DNA from: JBDKFK01 sp039798745
GTDB lineage: Bacteria > Patescibacteriota > Microgenomatia > UBA1406 > GWC2-37-13
DNA: 64,000 nucleotides
Assembly: GCA_039798745.1 (NCBI GenBank)
Contig: JBDKFK010000004.1
Coordinates: 1-64,000 of the forward strand
Direction: 5' to 3'
The notes beneath the pieces were generated by a model, which did not search any database, was not told where the DNA came from, and saw nothing but the letters and a program-made list of their open reading frames with translations. Shown here piece after piece: positions 33,104 to 42,212 of the stretch; the first letter of the stretch is position 1; every line of letters starts with the position of its first letter. A program made the translations under genes and the position numbers.

Positions 33104-33658
33104 ATGAGATATCAAATCAATCTATTTCCACCTAAGGAACAGACGATTGTAGATAAAATAATTTACTTCTCATTTCATCACTTGCGTTATATCCTCGTTA
33201 TAACCCAACTAGTAATCATTGGGGTGTTCTTTTATCGCTTTAAAATCGATCAGGAGATTGTGGATCTGAAAGATAGTCTTAAACAGAAGGAAGAAATAAT
33301 TACGGTTTCCAGCCCCCTTATACGTGATGTCCGGCTTATAGATACTCGATCTAATGCTATTAACTCCATATTGACAGAACAAATTGGAATCAATAGTATG
33401 TTGACATACATTCTAAGCCGCTTTCCCAAGGATCTTTCTCTTAATAAGATGGACATATCAAATAAAGGGGTAAGGTTTGAAGGCGTAACTTTCCGACCAC
33501 ACACGGTTCAATTGTTCTATAATCAGTTAAAGAGTGATAGTAAGTTCGGCATCATTAAGCTTGATACGTTGCGCAAGACCGATGTCGGCTTTCAGTTTTC
33601 GTTCACTCTCACCAATTACGTTGCTCTAAAAAATGAACCGATCAAAAATCGTCGATAA
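33104..33658 (+). CDS. PilN-like protein (type IV pilus/secretion assembly)
   Basis: 184 aa. It starts YQINLFPPKEQ, the short cytoplasmic N-terminus by which PilN binds PilM, followed by a membrane segment at about residues 29-47, a coiled coil and a periplasmic-type domain. PilN-like proteins bridge the cytoplasmic and outer parts of type IV pilus machines. No PilM is seen next to it. It overlaps the next gene by 26 bp. Confidence 0.65.
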   Translation: MRYQINLFPPKEQTIVDKIIYFSFHHLRYILVITQLVIIGVFFYRFKIDQEIVDLKDSLKQKEEIITVSSPLIRDVRLIDTRSNAINSILTEQIGINSMLTYILSRFPKDLSLNKMDISNKGVRFEGVTFRPHTVQLFYNQLKSDSKFGIIKLDTLRKTDVGFQFSFTLTNYVALKNEPIKNRR

Positions 33659-34229
33659 TCTGACTAATAAAAGGGTAAAAGACTATAGTTTTACTATAGC
33701 GTTTTTTCTTATATTCTCATTCTTTATCCTTTTCGCTATACGGCCTAATCTGGTTACGGTTTTTAGCCTCCAAAAAGAGCTGAATGACCTTCGTGTCCTG
33801 GACAACAACTACGAGAACGCTATTTTGAATATCGTACAACTTCAATCAATGGTTGAGGCTAATCGCAATAATCTTTTTCTTCTGGATCAATCCTTGCCTC
33901 AGATACCTCAGGTTAACAAAGTTATTGATGATCTTAATAAAGCAGCCTCAGATTCTGGTGTCCTCATAAAGAAGGTAGATATAGGCGAAGTAAACCTTAA
34001 AGTTGACAAAAGTAGTCGCGATACAAAGACATTTGCTGTAGATATAGAAACGGAGTCTGATTTTACTCAGGTACGTCGTTTTATTGATGTGTTTATGTCT
34101 CAACGGCGATTGAAGACAATGACTAACTTGAGTATTATAAAAGAAGTAGGTGGGTTTGGAGATAGTTTTGGATCTAGCGAATCTGCAATTCTCAAAATAA
34201 AGTTAGAAGTAGACGGACATTATCTATGA
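33633..34229 (+). CDS. PilO-like protein
   Basis: 198 aa. A membrane segment at about 20-40 is followed by a coiled coil (QKELNDLRVLDNNYENAIL) and an alpha/beta domain with PQIPQVNKVIDDLNKAASDSG, as in PilO. PilN and PilO form heterodimers in the membrane. It overlaps the PilN-like gene at its start and the small membrane protein at its end (4 bp). Confidence 0.65.
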   Translation: MNRSKIVDNLTNKRVKDYSFTIAFFLIFSFFILFAIRPNLVTVFSLQKELNDLRVLDNNYENAILNIVQLQSMVEANRNNLFLLDQSLPQIPQVNKVIDDLNKAASDSGVLIKKVDIGEVNLKVDKSSRDTKTFAVDIETESDFTQVRRFIDVFMSQRRLKTMTNLSIIKEVGGFGDSFGSSESAILKIKLEVDGHYL

Positions 34230-34411
34230 ACCAACGTGAATTACTGATCCTGTCCGTGGGTATTTTTCTGACGATAGTTGCATGGATGATTATTGATCTC
34301 TATCATGTAAAGACTAATAACTCCTTTGATACCGCACTCAGACCTGTAACTATTCCACACTATAGCATTAACAGTAAAGTATTTAATAGTTTAAACGAAA
34401 TGTCGGAATAA
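34226..34411 (+). CDS. Small single-pass membrane protein
   Basis: 61 aa, not recognised. A membrane segment covers about residues 7-25 (LSVGIFLTIVAWMIIDLY) and the remainder is polar. It overlaps the PilO-like gene by 4 bp (ATGA), so it is probably translated with it and may be a third part of the same complex (inference). Confidence 0.65.
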   Translation: MNQRELLILSVGIFLTIVAWMIIDLYHVKTNNSFDTALRPVTIPHYSINSKVFNSLNEMSE

Positions 34412-34429
34412 TGATTTTGTACCGTACGT

Positions 34430-35761
34430 ATGTATAGTGATTTGTATTTTCGTCCTAAAAGACAGACTTCTGTTGTTCTTATTGTAATGGCCGCGGCTGC
34501 GGTTTCTCTTTTTGTGTTCTTCTTAAGCATGGGACCCACGAGTATTCCAACACGAGCTTCAAAGAAAACATTGGGGCGTCATGATGTAGTAAATTATTCA
34601 GCCCATCAAATAGGTGTTTTCTGGAAAACAGAAAAAGCCGAGGTGGGTTGGATCGCCTACGGAACAACGCCTCAGAACCTAAATCAGATAGCTCTAGATG
34701 AACGCGATGTTGAGGCAAAAAAAAATACGGTAATGAACCATTTTGTGCTTCTGAAAAATCTAACGGAAAATACTACGTACTACTATAAAATAGTTACAAA
34801 TGATGGACTTATTGGGCAAGGATCTGCGGCTCAGGCCTTTAGTTTTAAAACACTGCCTAACATAAGCAATCCATCATCTGCAAAGCCTGCGTATGGCAAA
34901 GTGGTTCTGCCAAATGGTCAACCCGCTCAGGAATCGTTCGTAATTATTACAAAAGATGATACCTATCCACTTGTTACAATGACTAAAATTACCGGAGAGT
35001 GGCTTATACCGCTTCAGTATGGTATTCAAAAGAGCACAGGTAAGGTAATAAGTTTTCAGCCGAGTGATGCTGTTTCTATAGAAATAGTTGCAGATAATCA
35101 GGTCTCGGCACAGATAGACGCGATCATTAAAAATACGACACCGTTACCTCAGACTGTAGTGATGGGAAGGAATTACACATTCATGAGTGATAGTAATGTA
35201 CTGCCGGCATCTACGAGTGTAAACGGGACAGGCTCTAAACATACGGTAAGTGTGTTGTATCCAAAGGAAGGAGCGGTTGTACCGGGTTTCCGACCTCTGA
35301 TTAAAGGCACGGCTGTTCCGGGAAAACAGGTGAAAATAAGTATTAACTCCAACCCTGGCTATGTATTTCAGCTTACTGCAGACGCAAAAGGAGAGTGGAA
35401 TATATCATCGCCTATAACTATAGGAGCCGGTTCCTATATAATTACTTTGAAGACCATAGACGATTTTAACAGAGATGTTACATTGACAAGGAGATTTGTT
35501 ATAGGCAAAAGTGGTGAGGCAGTTCTGGGTGATGCAACACCGTCGGGTACGATTACCACAACTCCTGAGATCAGTCCATCGGTAACACCCGGAGGAACTA
35601 CGGTAACGATAGAGCCGTCAGCTACAGAAACGCCAACAGCAAGCGTATCCGGGTCACTCTCACCAACGCCTACTCTTGTTGCAGGATTCAACAGTAATTT
35701 ATTCCTCTATGGTAGCGCGGCTCTTATTATAATTGGTGCTGGAGTCATGTTTATATTCTGA
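34430..35761 (+). CDS. Surface protein: Fn3-like domain, Ig-like domain, PT-rich stalk, C-terminal membrane segment
   Basis: 443 aa. An N-terminal hydrophobic segment (about 15-35) is followed by a fibronectin III-like domain of the purple-acid-phosphatase type (AEVGWIAYGTTPQNL, ENTTYYYKIVTNDG). A carboxypeptidase-regulatory-like segment and an Ig-like domain (LYPKEGAVVPGFRPLIKGTA) come next. Residues 365-420 are a Pro/Thr/Ser-rich stalk, and the end is a membrane segment (FLYGSAALIIIGAGVMFIF). It looks like a wall-spanning adhesin or scaffold. Confidence 0.8.
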   Translation: MYSDLYFRPKRQTSVVLIVMAAAAVSLFVFFLSMGPTSIPTRASKKTLGRHDVVNYSAHQIGVFWKTEKAEVGWIAYGTTPQNLNQIALDERDVEAKKNTVMNHFVLLKNLTENTTYYYKIVTNDGLIGQGSAAQAFSFKTLPNISNPSSAKPAYGKVVLPNGQPAQESFVIITKDDTYPLVTMTKITGEWLIPLQYGIQKSTGKVISFQPSDAVSIEIVADNQVSAQIDAIIKNTTPLPQTVVMGRNYTFMSDSNVLPASTSVNGTGSKHTVSVLYPKEGAVVPGFRPLIKGTAVPGKQVKISINSNPGYVFQLTADAKGEWNISSPITIGAGSYIITLKTIDDFNRDVTLTRRFVIGKSGEAVLGDATPSGTITTTPEISPSVTPGGTTVTIEPSATETPTASVSGSLSPTPTLVAGFNSNLFLYGSAALIIIGAGVMFIF

Positions 35762-35762
35762 T

Positions 35763-36410
35763 ATGGACTTATTTGGTTACTTATCATCGATAAATAAAAT
35801 AAGCATACTAGCGTTTATTGCCACGCTGGGATACCTTATTTATGAGGTAAGACTGCTTAAGAAGGAAAAACAAAAAAATGTTAAGCCGGTTATCCCTCAA
35901 TTTGACCAGGCAGCTACGCCTATCCCGATCGAAACACAGCAGATAGTTACTGACGAGATTGCTTCAAAGAAAAGTAATTATCATAAGATTATGCTTACCG
36001 TACTTGTTGTAATGCTCGGATTTTTTGGTCTCACAACGATTCTTGGTTTTATAAATGCAGGCAAGGAAAAGGATAATACTGCCGCCAAGTCACAGGTAGT
36101 TGTTCAGGAAGTAAGATCGCAGGGTATTAAGGTATATGATTCTAAATGGGCTGAATTTAAGGATGACACGGTAACAGCAATCAATCCGGGAGATATTCTT
36201 TATATTGGTGTGTCTAATATACGTGGTACCGATGTAGATAAGGCGCGTATACGAGTTAATAAGGGACAGTGGACTCCGGAAACGATCACTGAAAAATATG
36301 ATCAGCCACATAATGTATATTATGTGGAACATACCGTTGGTACAGGTGAGGCACAGTTGCAAATTGAGGCACAGCTGCACTCAAAGACTGATGGATGGCT
36401 GAGCGAATAA
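35763..36410 (+). CDS. Membrane protein, unknown
   Basis: 215 aa, not recognised. Two membrane segments at about 10-28 and 75-97 are separated by a cytoplasmic-like Lys-rich loop. The outer domain (100-215) is beta-rich: INPGDILYIGVSNIRGTDVD and HTVGTGEAQLQIEAQ. The ATG at 35763, one base after the stop of the surface-protein gene, is chosen; the open frame extends 30 bases into that gene. It probably works with its neighbours at the surface. Confidence 0.7.
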   Translation: MDLFGYLSSINKISILAFIATLGYLIYEVRLLKKEKQKNVKPVIPQFDQAATPIPIETQQIVTDEIASKKSNYHKIMLTVLVVMLGFFGLTTILGFINAGKEKDNTAAKSQVVVQEVRSQGIKVYDSKWAEFKDDTVTAINPGDILYIGVSNIRGTDVDKARIRVNKGQWTPETITEKYDQPHNVYYVEHTVGTGEAQLQIEAQLHSKTDGWLSE

Positions 36411-36411
36411 T

Positions 36412-37014
36412 ATGGTAAGTACAAAAATGTTTATACAACGTTTGAAAAATTTGGATCGCAAGAAGTCATCGACCTATATAATCCTGGGATCCATACTATT
36501 ACTGGTACTTATAATTATGAGCTTTAGCATGTTGCTGAGAGGCGACTCTGCATCAACCCCGCTCATTACCACTAAGCTGCGGGCTGCACTGTTGACATAT
36601 AAACGGACGATAATCATTAAGGGCGCTACACCCACACCAATAGGTTCAGGAGGTTTGCCGGGAGAAGTGGGGGAGCTTACTCCGACGGGTCAGAAAACAT
36701 TGCCGACAAGTATTCCTCTTGCTACCCGCACACCGGACTCAGCGACAAACGCACCCTCAGCGGGTAATGTAACTCCCACTGACACTGTTATATTTGATGA
36801 AAATAATCCTGAAGATTCAGTAGCCCTGGAAGATCCCACAGAAACTCCGGCTGATTTGTTGGCTGAAGCGGCGACAGAAACTCCCGCAGAAGAAATAACA
36901 GAAGAAGAAAGTCCGACACAGGCAGCTACATTACCCGAGACAGGCTCAGTTCAGTATCCGATCATTTTGTTTATCAGTGCTACTGTGTTCTTATTTATCT
37001 CGTTCCTCTTTTAA
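36412..37014 (+). CDS. Membrane-anchored surface protein with LPETG-like end
   Basis: 200 aa. A membrane segment near residues 20-42 is followed by a Thr/Pro/Glu-rich low-complexity region (65-165). The end is LPETGSVQYPIILFISATVF and a few more hydrophobic residues. LPETG followed by a hydrophobic helix is the form of a sortase sorting signal, but the usual positively charged tail is missing. It starts one base after the previous gene; its stop overlaps the stop of the minus-strand LCP gene (TTAA). Confidence 0.7.
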   Translation: MVSTKMFIQRLKNLDRKKSSTYIILGSILLLVLIIMSFSMLLRGDSASTPLITTKLRAALLTYKRTIIIKGATPTPIGSGGLPGEVGELTPTGQKTLPTSIPLATRTPDSATNAPSAGNVTPTDTVIFDENNPEDSVALEDPTETPADLLAEAATETPAEEITEEESPTQAATLPETGSVQYPIILFISATVFLFISFLF

Positions 37015-38039
37015 TTGCGCGAACATGCATCGCCTGATGTATTAAGAAGACAATATACCAGCTCATGGAATGCATCCCAGTCATTATTAGGGGGAATGAG
37101 CACGTACTGGCCATTATAATCGACACTCGAAGGTACTTCAAAATAATCGGCCGGCAATGTCACATTTTTCAGTAAAAAGTTCTTTGCCGTTCCTATATCT
37201 TTCGTGATTATAGCAAGCTGCTGATTGTTTATATCCCGCTCTACGAGTTTATTAAGTATTTCATATAAGCCAGTTAGTTCATTCAGATTCCTTTTTTTTA
37301 GAATGGTCAGAATATTGTTTTTTATGGCTGTAATCACTAACTGTTGTCGTTTACTACGTGCAAAATCGCTTCCTTCAGAGCCTATGGCATGACGTGAACG
37401 TACAAAGATGAGCGCGGTTTCTCCATCCATTTTAGTTGGTCCTTTTTCAAAGGTAACTGTTTTATAGCGACATCTATACTCAGGATCGCCGTTACACTCG
37501 TCGTTTTCTTTTCCCTCAATAGGATATTCTTTGTCTGTAAATGCATGTTCTACCTGTACCTCAATCCCCCCCATATAGTCTATAAGATCATTGAAGGTGC
37601 GGAAGCTTATTACAACACCATACTCTATGGGAATTCCAAGGATTCCTCCAACTTCTGCTTTGGCCAGTTTAAGGCCGCCGTTTTTTTGTTTTGCTTCCCC
37701 TATGGCATATGCTGTATTTATTTTCTGTTTTAATGTACTACTCCATACATCTCGGGGTAAGCCAATCGTTGATAGTTTATTTGTTTCAAAGTCGTAATGT
37801 ATTACCATTATCGAGTCTGAGAGGTTTGGTCCTTCATGGTCACCTCCGGCTATACCAAGCAGAAGAATATTTATTTTGTTATCGACTGTTTCAACGGTAT
37901 TGCCAGGAAAGAACGTCTTCCATATGGAAATATCAAGAGTACGGGTGACGAAAGTATAATATGGTTTTACCGTAACGTAGATAGTGCCAATAAACAATAT
38001 TACAAACGCGAGTATACCGATCTTAAATTTTGCGTTCAT
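37011..38039 (-). CDS. LytR-CpsA-Psr (LCP) family protein
   Basis: 342 aa. A membrane segment at about 8-27 anchors an outer LCP domain: INILLLGIAGGDHEGPNLSD, LSTIGLPRDVW and FVRSRHAIGSEGSDFARSKR, which carry the conserved Asp/Arg residues that bind polyprenyl pyrophosphate. LCP enzymes transfer glycopolymers from the lipid carrier to peptidoglycan, a suitable last step for the polysaccharide cluster. The start at 38039 avoids overlap with tpiA; the frame could extend to 38117. Confidence 0.88.
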   Translation of the reverse strand: MNAKFKIGILAFVILFIGTIYVTVKPYYTFVTRTLDISIWKTFFPGNTVETVDNKINILLLGIAGGDHEGPNLSDSIMVIHYDFETNKLSTIGLPRDVWSSTLKQKINTAYAIGEAKQKNGGLKLAKAEVGGILGIPIEYGVVISFRTFNDLIDYMGGIEVQVEHAFTDKEYPIEGKENDECNGDPEYRCRYKTVTFEKGPTKMDGETALIFVRSRHAIGSEGSDFARSKRQQLVITAIKNNILTILKKRNLNELTGLYEILNKLVERDINNQQLAIITKDIGTAKNFLLKNVTLPADYFEVPSSVDYNGQYVLIPPNNDWDAFHELVYCLLNTSGDACSRN

Positions 38040-38046
38040 ATGACGG

Positions 38047-38721
38047 TTATGCCTGAGTACTAATGGAGTAAAACGCGTCGGGATCAAGAGAAGCTGTACC
38101 AATAAGGAGGCCATCAATATCCGGATGTTGCAGATACTCAGCGCATGTATCTGGATTTACGCTTCCGCCGTATATAAATACTTTAGGTTGTTTTATCCCC
38201 AGGGCATCTTTTACCTGAAGAACTAGCTGAGCAGACGCATTTTTACCGGTACCTATAGCTTCAACTGGTTCATAAGCTATGTACTGGGAAAGTTCATGGA
38301 CTTTATCATTTATGCCTCTTATGCATTGAATAGGTTGAATAACATGTTTTGAAGCGTTCATTATTTTGGCTGCTATATCGTCTTCTGATTCGTTATACCA
38401 TGAGCGGCGTTCGCTGTGGCCGATGATAACATACCTGACCAGACCTGCCAATGTGTTGGCCGCTACTTCGCCGGTATAGTTACCGCCATCATATCTTGAT
38501 ACATCCTGGGCTGCTATATATATATTTTTTGTCTGTGGAAGTGATTGTTTTACAATAGGGATGAGGGGAAACGGTGGAGCGATTATTATACATACTTTAT
38601 TTTCCGCAAGTGAAGCTTGTAGTTTGTTTCCATTGGATAATTTTTCGGAGAATTTGTTGCACCAGTTTGTGGCGTCGTCAGAGGTGAAATGTGCTTTCCA
38701 GTTAGCAATAATATATTTCAT
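38047..38721 (-). CDS. tpiA: Triosephosphate isomerase
   Basis: 224 aa, shorter than the usual ~250. It interconverts dihydroxyacetone phosphate and glyceraldehyde-3-phosphate. The catalytic residues are in ANWKAHF (Asn, Lys), IIGHSERR (His) and AYEPVEAIGTG (Glu), where the usual Trp after Val is Glu. YGGSVNPDT and GLLIGTASLDP form the phosphate-binding end. A TACAAT box ends 6 nt before its ATG. Confidence 0.93.
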   Translation of the reverse strand: MKYIIANWKAHFTSDDATNWCNKFSEKLSNGNKLQASLAENKVCIIIAPPFPLIPIVKQSLPQTKNIYIAAQDVSRYDGGNYTGEVAANTLAGLVRYVIIGHSERRSWYNESEDDIAAKIMNASKHVIQPIQCIRGINDKVHELSQYIAYEPVEAIGTGKNASAQLVLQVKDALGIKQPKVFIYGGSVNPDTCAEYLQHPDIDGLLIGTASLDPDAFYSISTQA

Positions 38722-38727
38722 AGTTGT

Positions 38728-38743
38728 ATTGTATCATTATAGT
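38728..38743. promoter_or_regulatory. Divergent, overlapping -10 elements of tpiA and the helicase gene
   Basis: On the minus strand TG-A-TACAAT (38728-38736) ends 6 nt before the tpiA ATG. On the plus strand TATCAT (38732-38737) or TATAGT (38738-38743) precedes the ATG at 38746 by 8 or 2 nt. The two starts are only 24 bp apart, so polymerases would compete for the site. Confidence 0.5.
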
Positions 38744-38745
38744 CT

Positions 38746-40548
38746 ATGGATAATACCATATTCAAACATTTAAATACAAAACAGAAAGATGCAGTGCTTC
38801 ATGCCGATGGACCGTCAATCATTCTTGCAGGAGCTGGTTCAGGCAAGACGAGGGTACTCATACATAAAGTATTGCATCTCATCAATAACAACAAGGTCGC
38901 GCCTGACTCAATTCTCATGATTACGTTCACAAACAAGGCTGCAAATGAGATGAAGGAGCGCATTGCTCATGCGCTCGTTTCACAGAAATATAATGGCATA
39001 GGATACGTAGGAACCTTTCATTCTTTCTGTGCTATGGTTCTCCGTCGTCAGTCTCAACATTTGGGTATAGATAATAAATTTTCTATATACGATGGAGATG
39101 ACCAGTCTACCGTTATACGCAGAATTCTTAGAGATCTTGATATTAAAAAATTTACTCCTTCATATTTTCTTAACAGAATTTCTTCTGCCAAAAATCAACT
39201 GATACCGCCCGAAAGATACCTGAGTATATTTGCCGACTACGGCGCTCCTCTGGCATCTCAGGTGTATGATCAGTACGAGAAAGATCTTCGTAAAAATAAC
39301 GCCTTAGATTTTGATGACCTCATCATGAAGACAATCGAAATATTTATAAAAAACCAGCAGGTGCTCGATATGTATCAGGATAGATATCGGTATATCATGG
39401 TTGATGAGTTCCAGGATACAAATGTGGCACAGTACAATCTCGCCAGATTGTTGGGGTCAAAGTACAAAAACATTACGGTAGTAGGAGATTTTTCACAGAG
39501 TATATATTCATGGCGAGGCGCCGACATCAGAAATCTGGAGAAGTTCAATGAAGATTTCCCGGGAACAGCAACATACCATTTAGAGCAGAATTACAGAAGT
39601 TCTCAGAAAATTCTTGACTTTGCGTATGACGTAATCTCCAAGAATCAGACACATCCTGTGCTTCATCTCTTCACAGAAAATGAATCAGGAAAAGACGTTA
39701 TTATTAATCAGTCTGAAAATGAACAGGATGAAGCAATCTATGTAGTACGGGAGATAGAAAGTCTGAAGAATTCTTCCACCCCTTTTTCTTCATTTGCAGT
39801 GCTGTATAGAACAAATGCGCAATCCCGTGTGTTGGAAGAAGCATTTCTCCACTACGGAATTCCCTATATGCTCATCGGAGGTACAAGATTTTATGAACGT
39901 AAGGAGATCAAAGATATTCTTTCATATCTAAGACTATTTATAAATCCAAACGATGAAATTGCCTCAGAAAGAATAAAGAAGCTGGGTAAGAGAAAATGGG
40001 ATGCTTTCAGAGCACTGTATCAGGAAATAGGCCTCAGCGAAGCGTATAAGGATATAAGTACTGTGGAGATTATGGAAAAAATATTTGAGAAAACAGGTTA
40101 TCTTGAAATGTACGATATCCATGATGAGGAAGATTATGCGCGGTTGGAAAATATAAAAGAACTTAAGTCAGTAGCTGTTAAGTTTTCTGACATAGTGACG
40201 TTTCTTGAGCAGGTGGCACTTGTTGAATCTGAATATTTTGAGGGGGAGAAAAAAGGCGGTGCACGGGAAGGGGTGCGATTAATGACGCTCCATCAGGCCA
40301 AGGGCCTTGAGTTTCCTTTTGTATTTATTGTCGGACTTGAGGAAGGAATACTGCCGCACTCCCGATCCGTTGACGATATCTTCGAGCTTGAAGAGGAGAG
40401 ACGTCTGTTTTATGTTGGTATCACGCGGGCAAGGGAAAAATTATATATTACCTTCACAAAGAGAAGATTTATCTTCGGGAGAAGAAATGAGGCAATGAGA
40501 TCGCGTTTTTTGGGTCAGGAGGATAAAGATCCAACCGACATATGGTGA
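38746..40548 (+). CDS. UvrD/PcrA-type ATP-dependent DNA helicase, short
   Basis: 600 aa, against ~720 for PcrA/UvrD. A 3'-5' helicase for repair and removal of blocks. Motifs: AGAGSGKTRVLIHKV (I), TFTNKAANEMKER (Ia), VDEFQDTN (II), GDFSQSIYSWRGA (III), EQNYRSS (IV), LHQAKGLEFPFVFIVG (V) and EEERRLFYVGITRAREK (VI). The part between IV and V is smaller than usual and the C-terminal tail is missing. No nuclease domain is present, unlike the helicase at 538. Confidence 0.93.
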   Translation: MDNTIFKHLNTKQKDAVLHADGPSIILAGAGSGKTRVLIHKVLHLINNNKVAPDSILMITFTNKAANEMKERIAHALVSQKYNGIGYVGTFHSFCAMVLRRQSQHLGIDNKFSIYDGDDQSTVIRRILRDLDIKKFTPSYFLNRISSAKNQLIPPERYLSIFADYGAPLASQVYDQYEKDLRKNNALDFDDLIMKTIEIFIKNQQVLDMYQDRYRYIMVDEFQDTNVAQYNLARLLGSKYKNITVVGDFSQSIYSWRGADIRNLEKFNEDFPGTATYHLEQNYRSSQKILDFAYDVISKNQTHPVLHLFTENESGKDVIINQSENEQDEAIYVVREIESLKNSSTPFSSFAVLYRTNAQSRVLEEAFLHYGIPYMLIGGTRFYERKEIKDILSYLRLFINPNDEIASERIKKLGKRKWDAFRALYQEIGLSEAYKDISTVEIMEKIFEKTGYLEMYDIHDEEDYARLENIKELKSVAVKFSDIVTFLEQVALVESEYFEGEKKGGAREGVRLMTLHQAKGLEFPFVFIVGLEEGILPHSRSVDDIFELEEERRLFYVGITRAREKLYITFTKRRFIFGRRNEAMRSRFLGQEDKDPTDIW

Positions 40549-40610
40549 TGCGTTATGCTATAAAAAAGAGTATACTCAATGTATTATATTTAAGTTAACT
40601 CTTTATCTGT

Positions 40611-41762
40611 ATGAACCATTATAAAGGTTTGATAAGCTTGCTCTTCGTATTTTTTCTTTCATTTTTTATATTTGTTCGGCCAGCTTCTGCCATTACCTTA
40701 AAAGCCGATAAATCAGTTCATATAGAGCAAGATACAGTGGTTGATGGAAGCTTGTTTATAGCAGGCTCCACTATAACGGTTGACGCAAATATTAATGGTG
40801 ATGTTATCTGCGCGGGTCAGAATGTAACTCTTAATGGAGATGTAGAGGGTGATATTATCTGTGCGGCTCAGTCATTGACTATAAACGGACACGTAAATGG
40901 TGATATCCGTACTGCGGTCCAGACACTTGAACTAAATAGCGTTGTAGAACATAACGTTTCGCTGTTTGGGCAAAAAGTAATGGTAAGTCGGGATGCTGTG
41001 GTAAGAGGAGAAATGTTTCTGGGATCACAGCAGGCAGTAATCGAAGGTTCAGTTGAGCGTGATGTAATGGGCGGCGCTGAGACGGTAGATCTACGCGGTC
41101 ACGTAGGCAAAAATGTAAATCTGGATGTTGATGAGTTGATTGTGCACGAAGGGGCGAGTATATCGGGTAACCTTACATACACAAGTGACCATAAAGCTCA
41201 GATCAATCAGGGAATAGTCGCTGGAAATGTACGACAGGAAATTCCGACCAGACCTGAAAAAAGAGAAAAATCTCCCCAACAGAAAACAGCGGGGTGGTTG
41301 GTTGGTAAGATTCTTGGAATACTATCATTCTCACTGTTAGGCCTGTTGCTCGTATATCTCTGGCCAAAAAAACTAAAAACTCTCTATGGAGAGATGGTTG
41401 ATAATAAGGGAAGGTATATGCTGCACGGAGCCGTGGTTATGTTTCTTACGCCGATACTTGCGATCATAGTGGCCATTACAGTAATTGGCTTGCCTCTCGC
41501 GTTCGTTATAATGCTTCTCTGGTTGGTTGCCCTTGTTGTAAGTAGAGTTCTGGTAGGGTTTGTTGTAGGGGAGTATATACTGCGTCAATATTCCAAAAAA
41601 TATAAAGAAAATGTATGGATAATAACGCTCCTTGGGATGACCGTAATCACGCTCGCCTTTGAAATACCATTCCTTGGATGGTTACTATCGCTTGTCGCAT
41701 TCTGGTGGGGCACAGGAGCTCTTGTCAATATGTTTAAGCCGGGAGAACATAAATCAAAATAA
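40611..41762 (+). CDS. Bactofilin-like (polymer-forming) repeat domain with signal peptide and membrane segments
   Basis: 383 aa. A signal peptide or anchor covers about 1-27. Residues 30-200 are a right-handed beta-helix type repeat of about 17-20 residues (VDGSLFIAGSTITVDANING, DVICAGQNVTLNGD and so on), as in bactofilins. The rest has hydrophobic segments from about 225, 265-315 and 340-365. Bactofilins are normally cytoplasmic; here the repeats would lie outside the membrane if the first segment is a signal. The role is unknown, perhaps envelope shape. Confidence 0.75.
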   Translation: MNHYKGLISLLFVFFLSFFIFVRPASAITLKADKSVHIEQDTVVDGSLFIAGSTITVDANINGDVICAGQNVTLNGDVEGDIICAAQSLTINGHVNGDIRTAVQTLELNSVVEHNVSLFGQKVMVSRDAVVRGEMFLGSQQAVIEGSVERDVMGGAETVDLRGHVGKNVNLDVDELIVHEGASISGNLTYTSDHKAQINQGIVAGNVRQEIPTRPEKREKSPQQKTAGWLVGKILGILSFSLLGLLLVYLWPKKLKTLYGEMVDNKGRYMLHGAVVMFLTPILAIIVAITVIGLPLAFVIMLLWLVALVVSRVLVGFVVGEYILRQYSKKYKENVWIITLLGMTVITLAFEIPFLGWLLSLVAFWWGTGALVNMFKPGEHKSK

Positions 41763-41794
41763 TTTGGGTACAACAACCAACAAAATATATAGGT

Positions 41795-41800
41795 TATACT
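41795..41800 (+). promoter_or_regulatory. -10 box of the TspO gene
   Basis: TATACT ends 6 nt before the ATG at 41807, so a leaderless mRNA is expected. Confidence 0.45.
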
Positions 41801-41806
41801 AGCATT

Positions 41807-42205
41807 ATGGCAGACTGGAAAAAGTGGTACGATCATCTTAAAAAACCGAGCTGGACGCCCAAGCCGGACACTATCAGTACCGTTTGGATGATTCTGTATC
41901 CTGTTATTTTTATAAGCTTCGGCATAGTTTTCTATCAGGCTTTTACAGGCGAAATATCGTGGATGTTAACGGTGCCATTTTTTCTTAATCTCCTCTTTAA
42001 TATCCTATTTACTCCATTATTCTTTGTGTTTGAAGACGTGTGGTTGGCTACGATAGACATATACCTTGTACTGTTGACTATAATCTGGGCTATGATCACC
42101 ATACTTCCGTATAATCCCCCTGTAGCATTCTCACAACTCCCTTACCTGGTCTGGATATGTATTGCTGCAACTCTGCAGACCTATATCTGGAAAGAGAATA
42201 GATAA
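41807..42205 (+). CDS. TspO/MBR family protein
   Basis: 132 aa, four or five membrane segments, slightly short for the family. KKPSWTPKPDTISTVWMILY is the TspO N-terminal signature (P-x-W-x-P-P-x-x-x-F-x-x-x-W), with F replaced by I; the NLLFNILFTPLFF segment is the central helix. TspO proteins bind porphyrins and affect stress responses. The partner or ligand here is unknown. Confidence 0.82.
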   Translation: MADWKKWYDHLKKPSWTPKPDTISTVWMILYPVIFISFGIVFYQAFTGEISWMLTVPFFLNLLFNILFTPLFFVFEDVWLATIDIYLVLLTIIWAMITILPYNPPVAFSQLPYLVWICIAATLQTYIWKENR

Positions 42206-42212
42206 TTACTGC

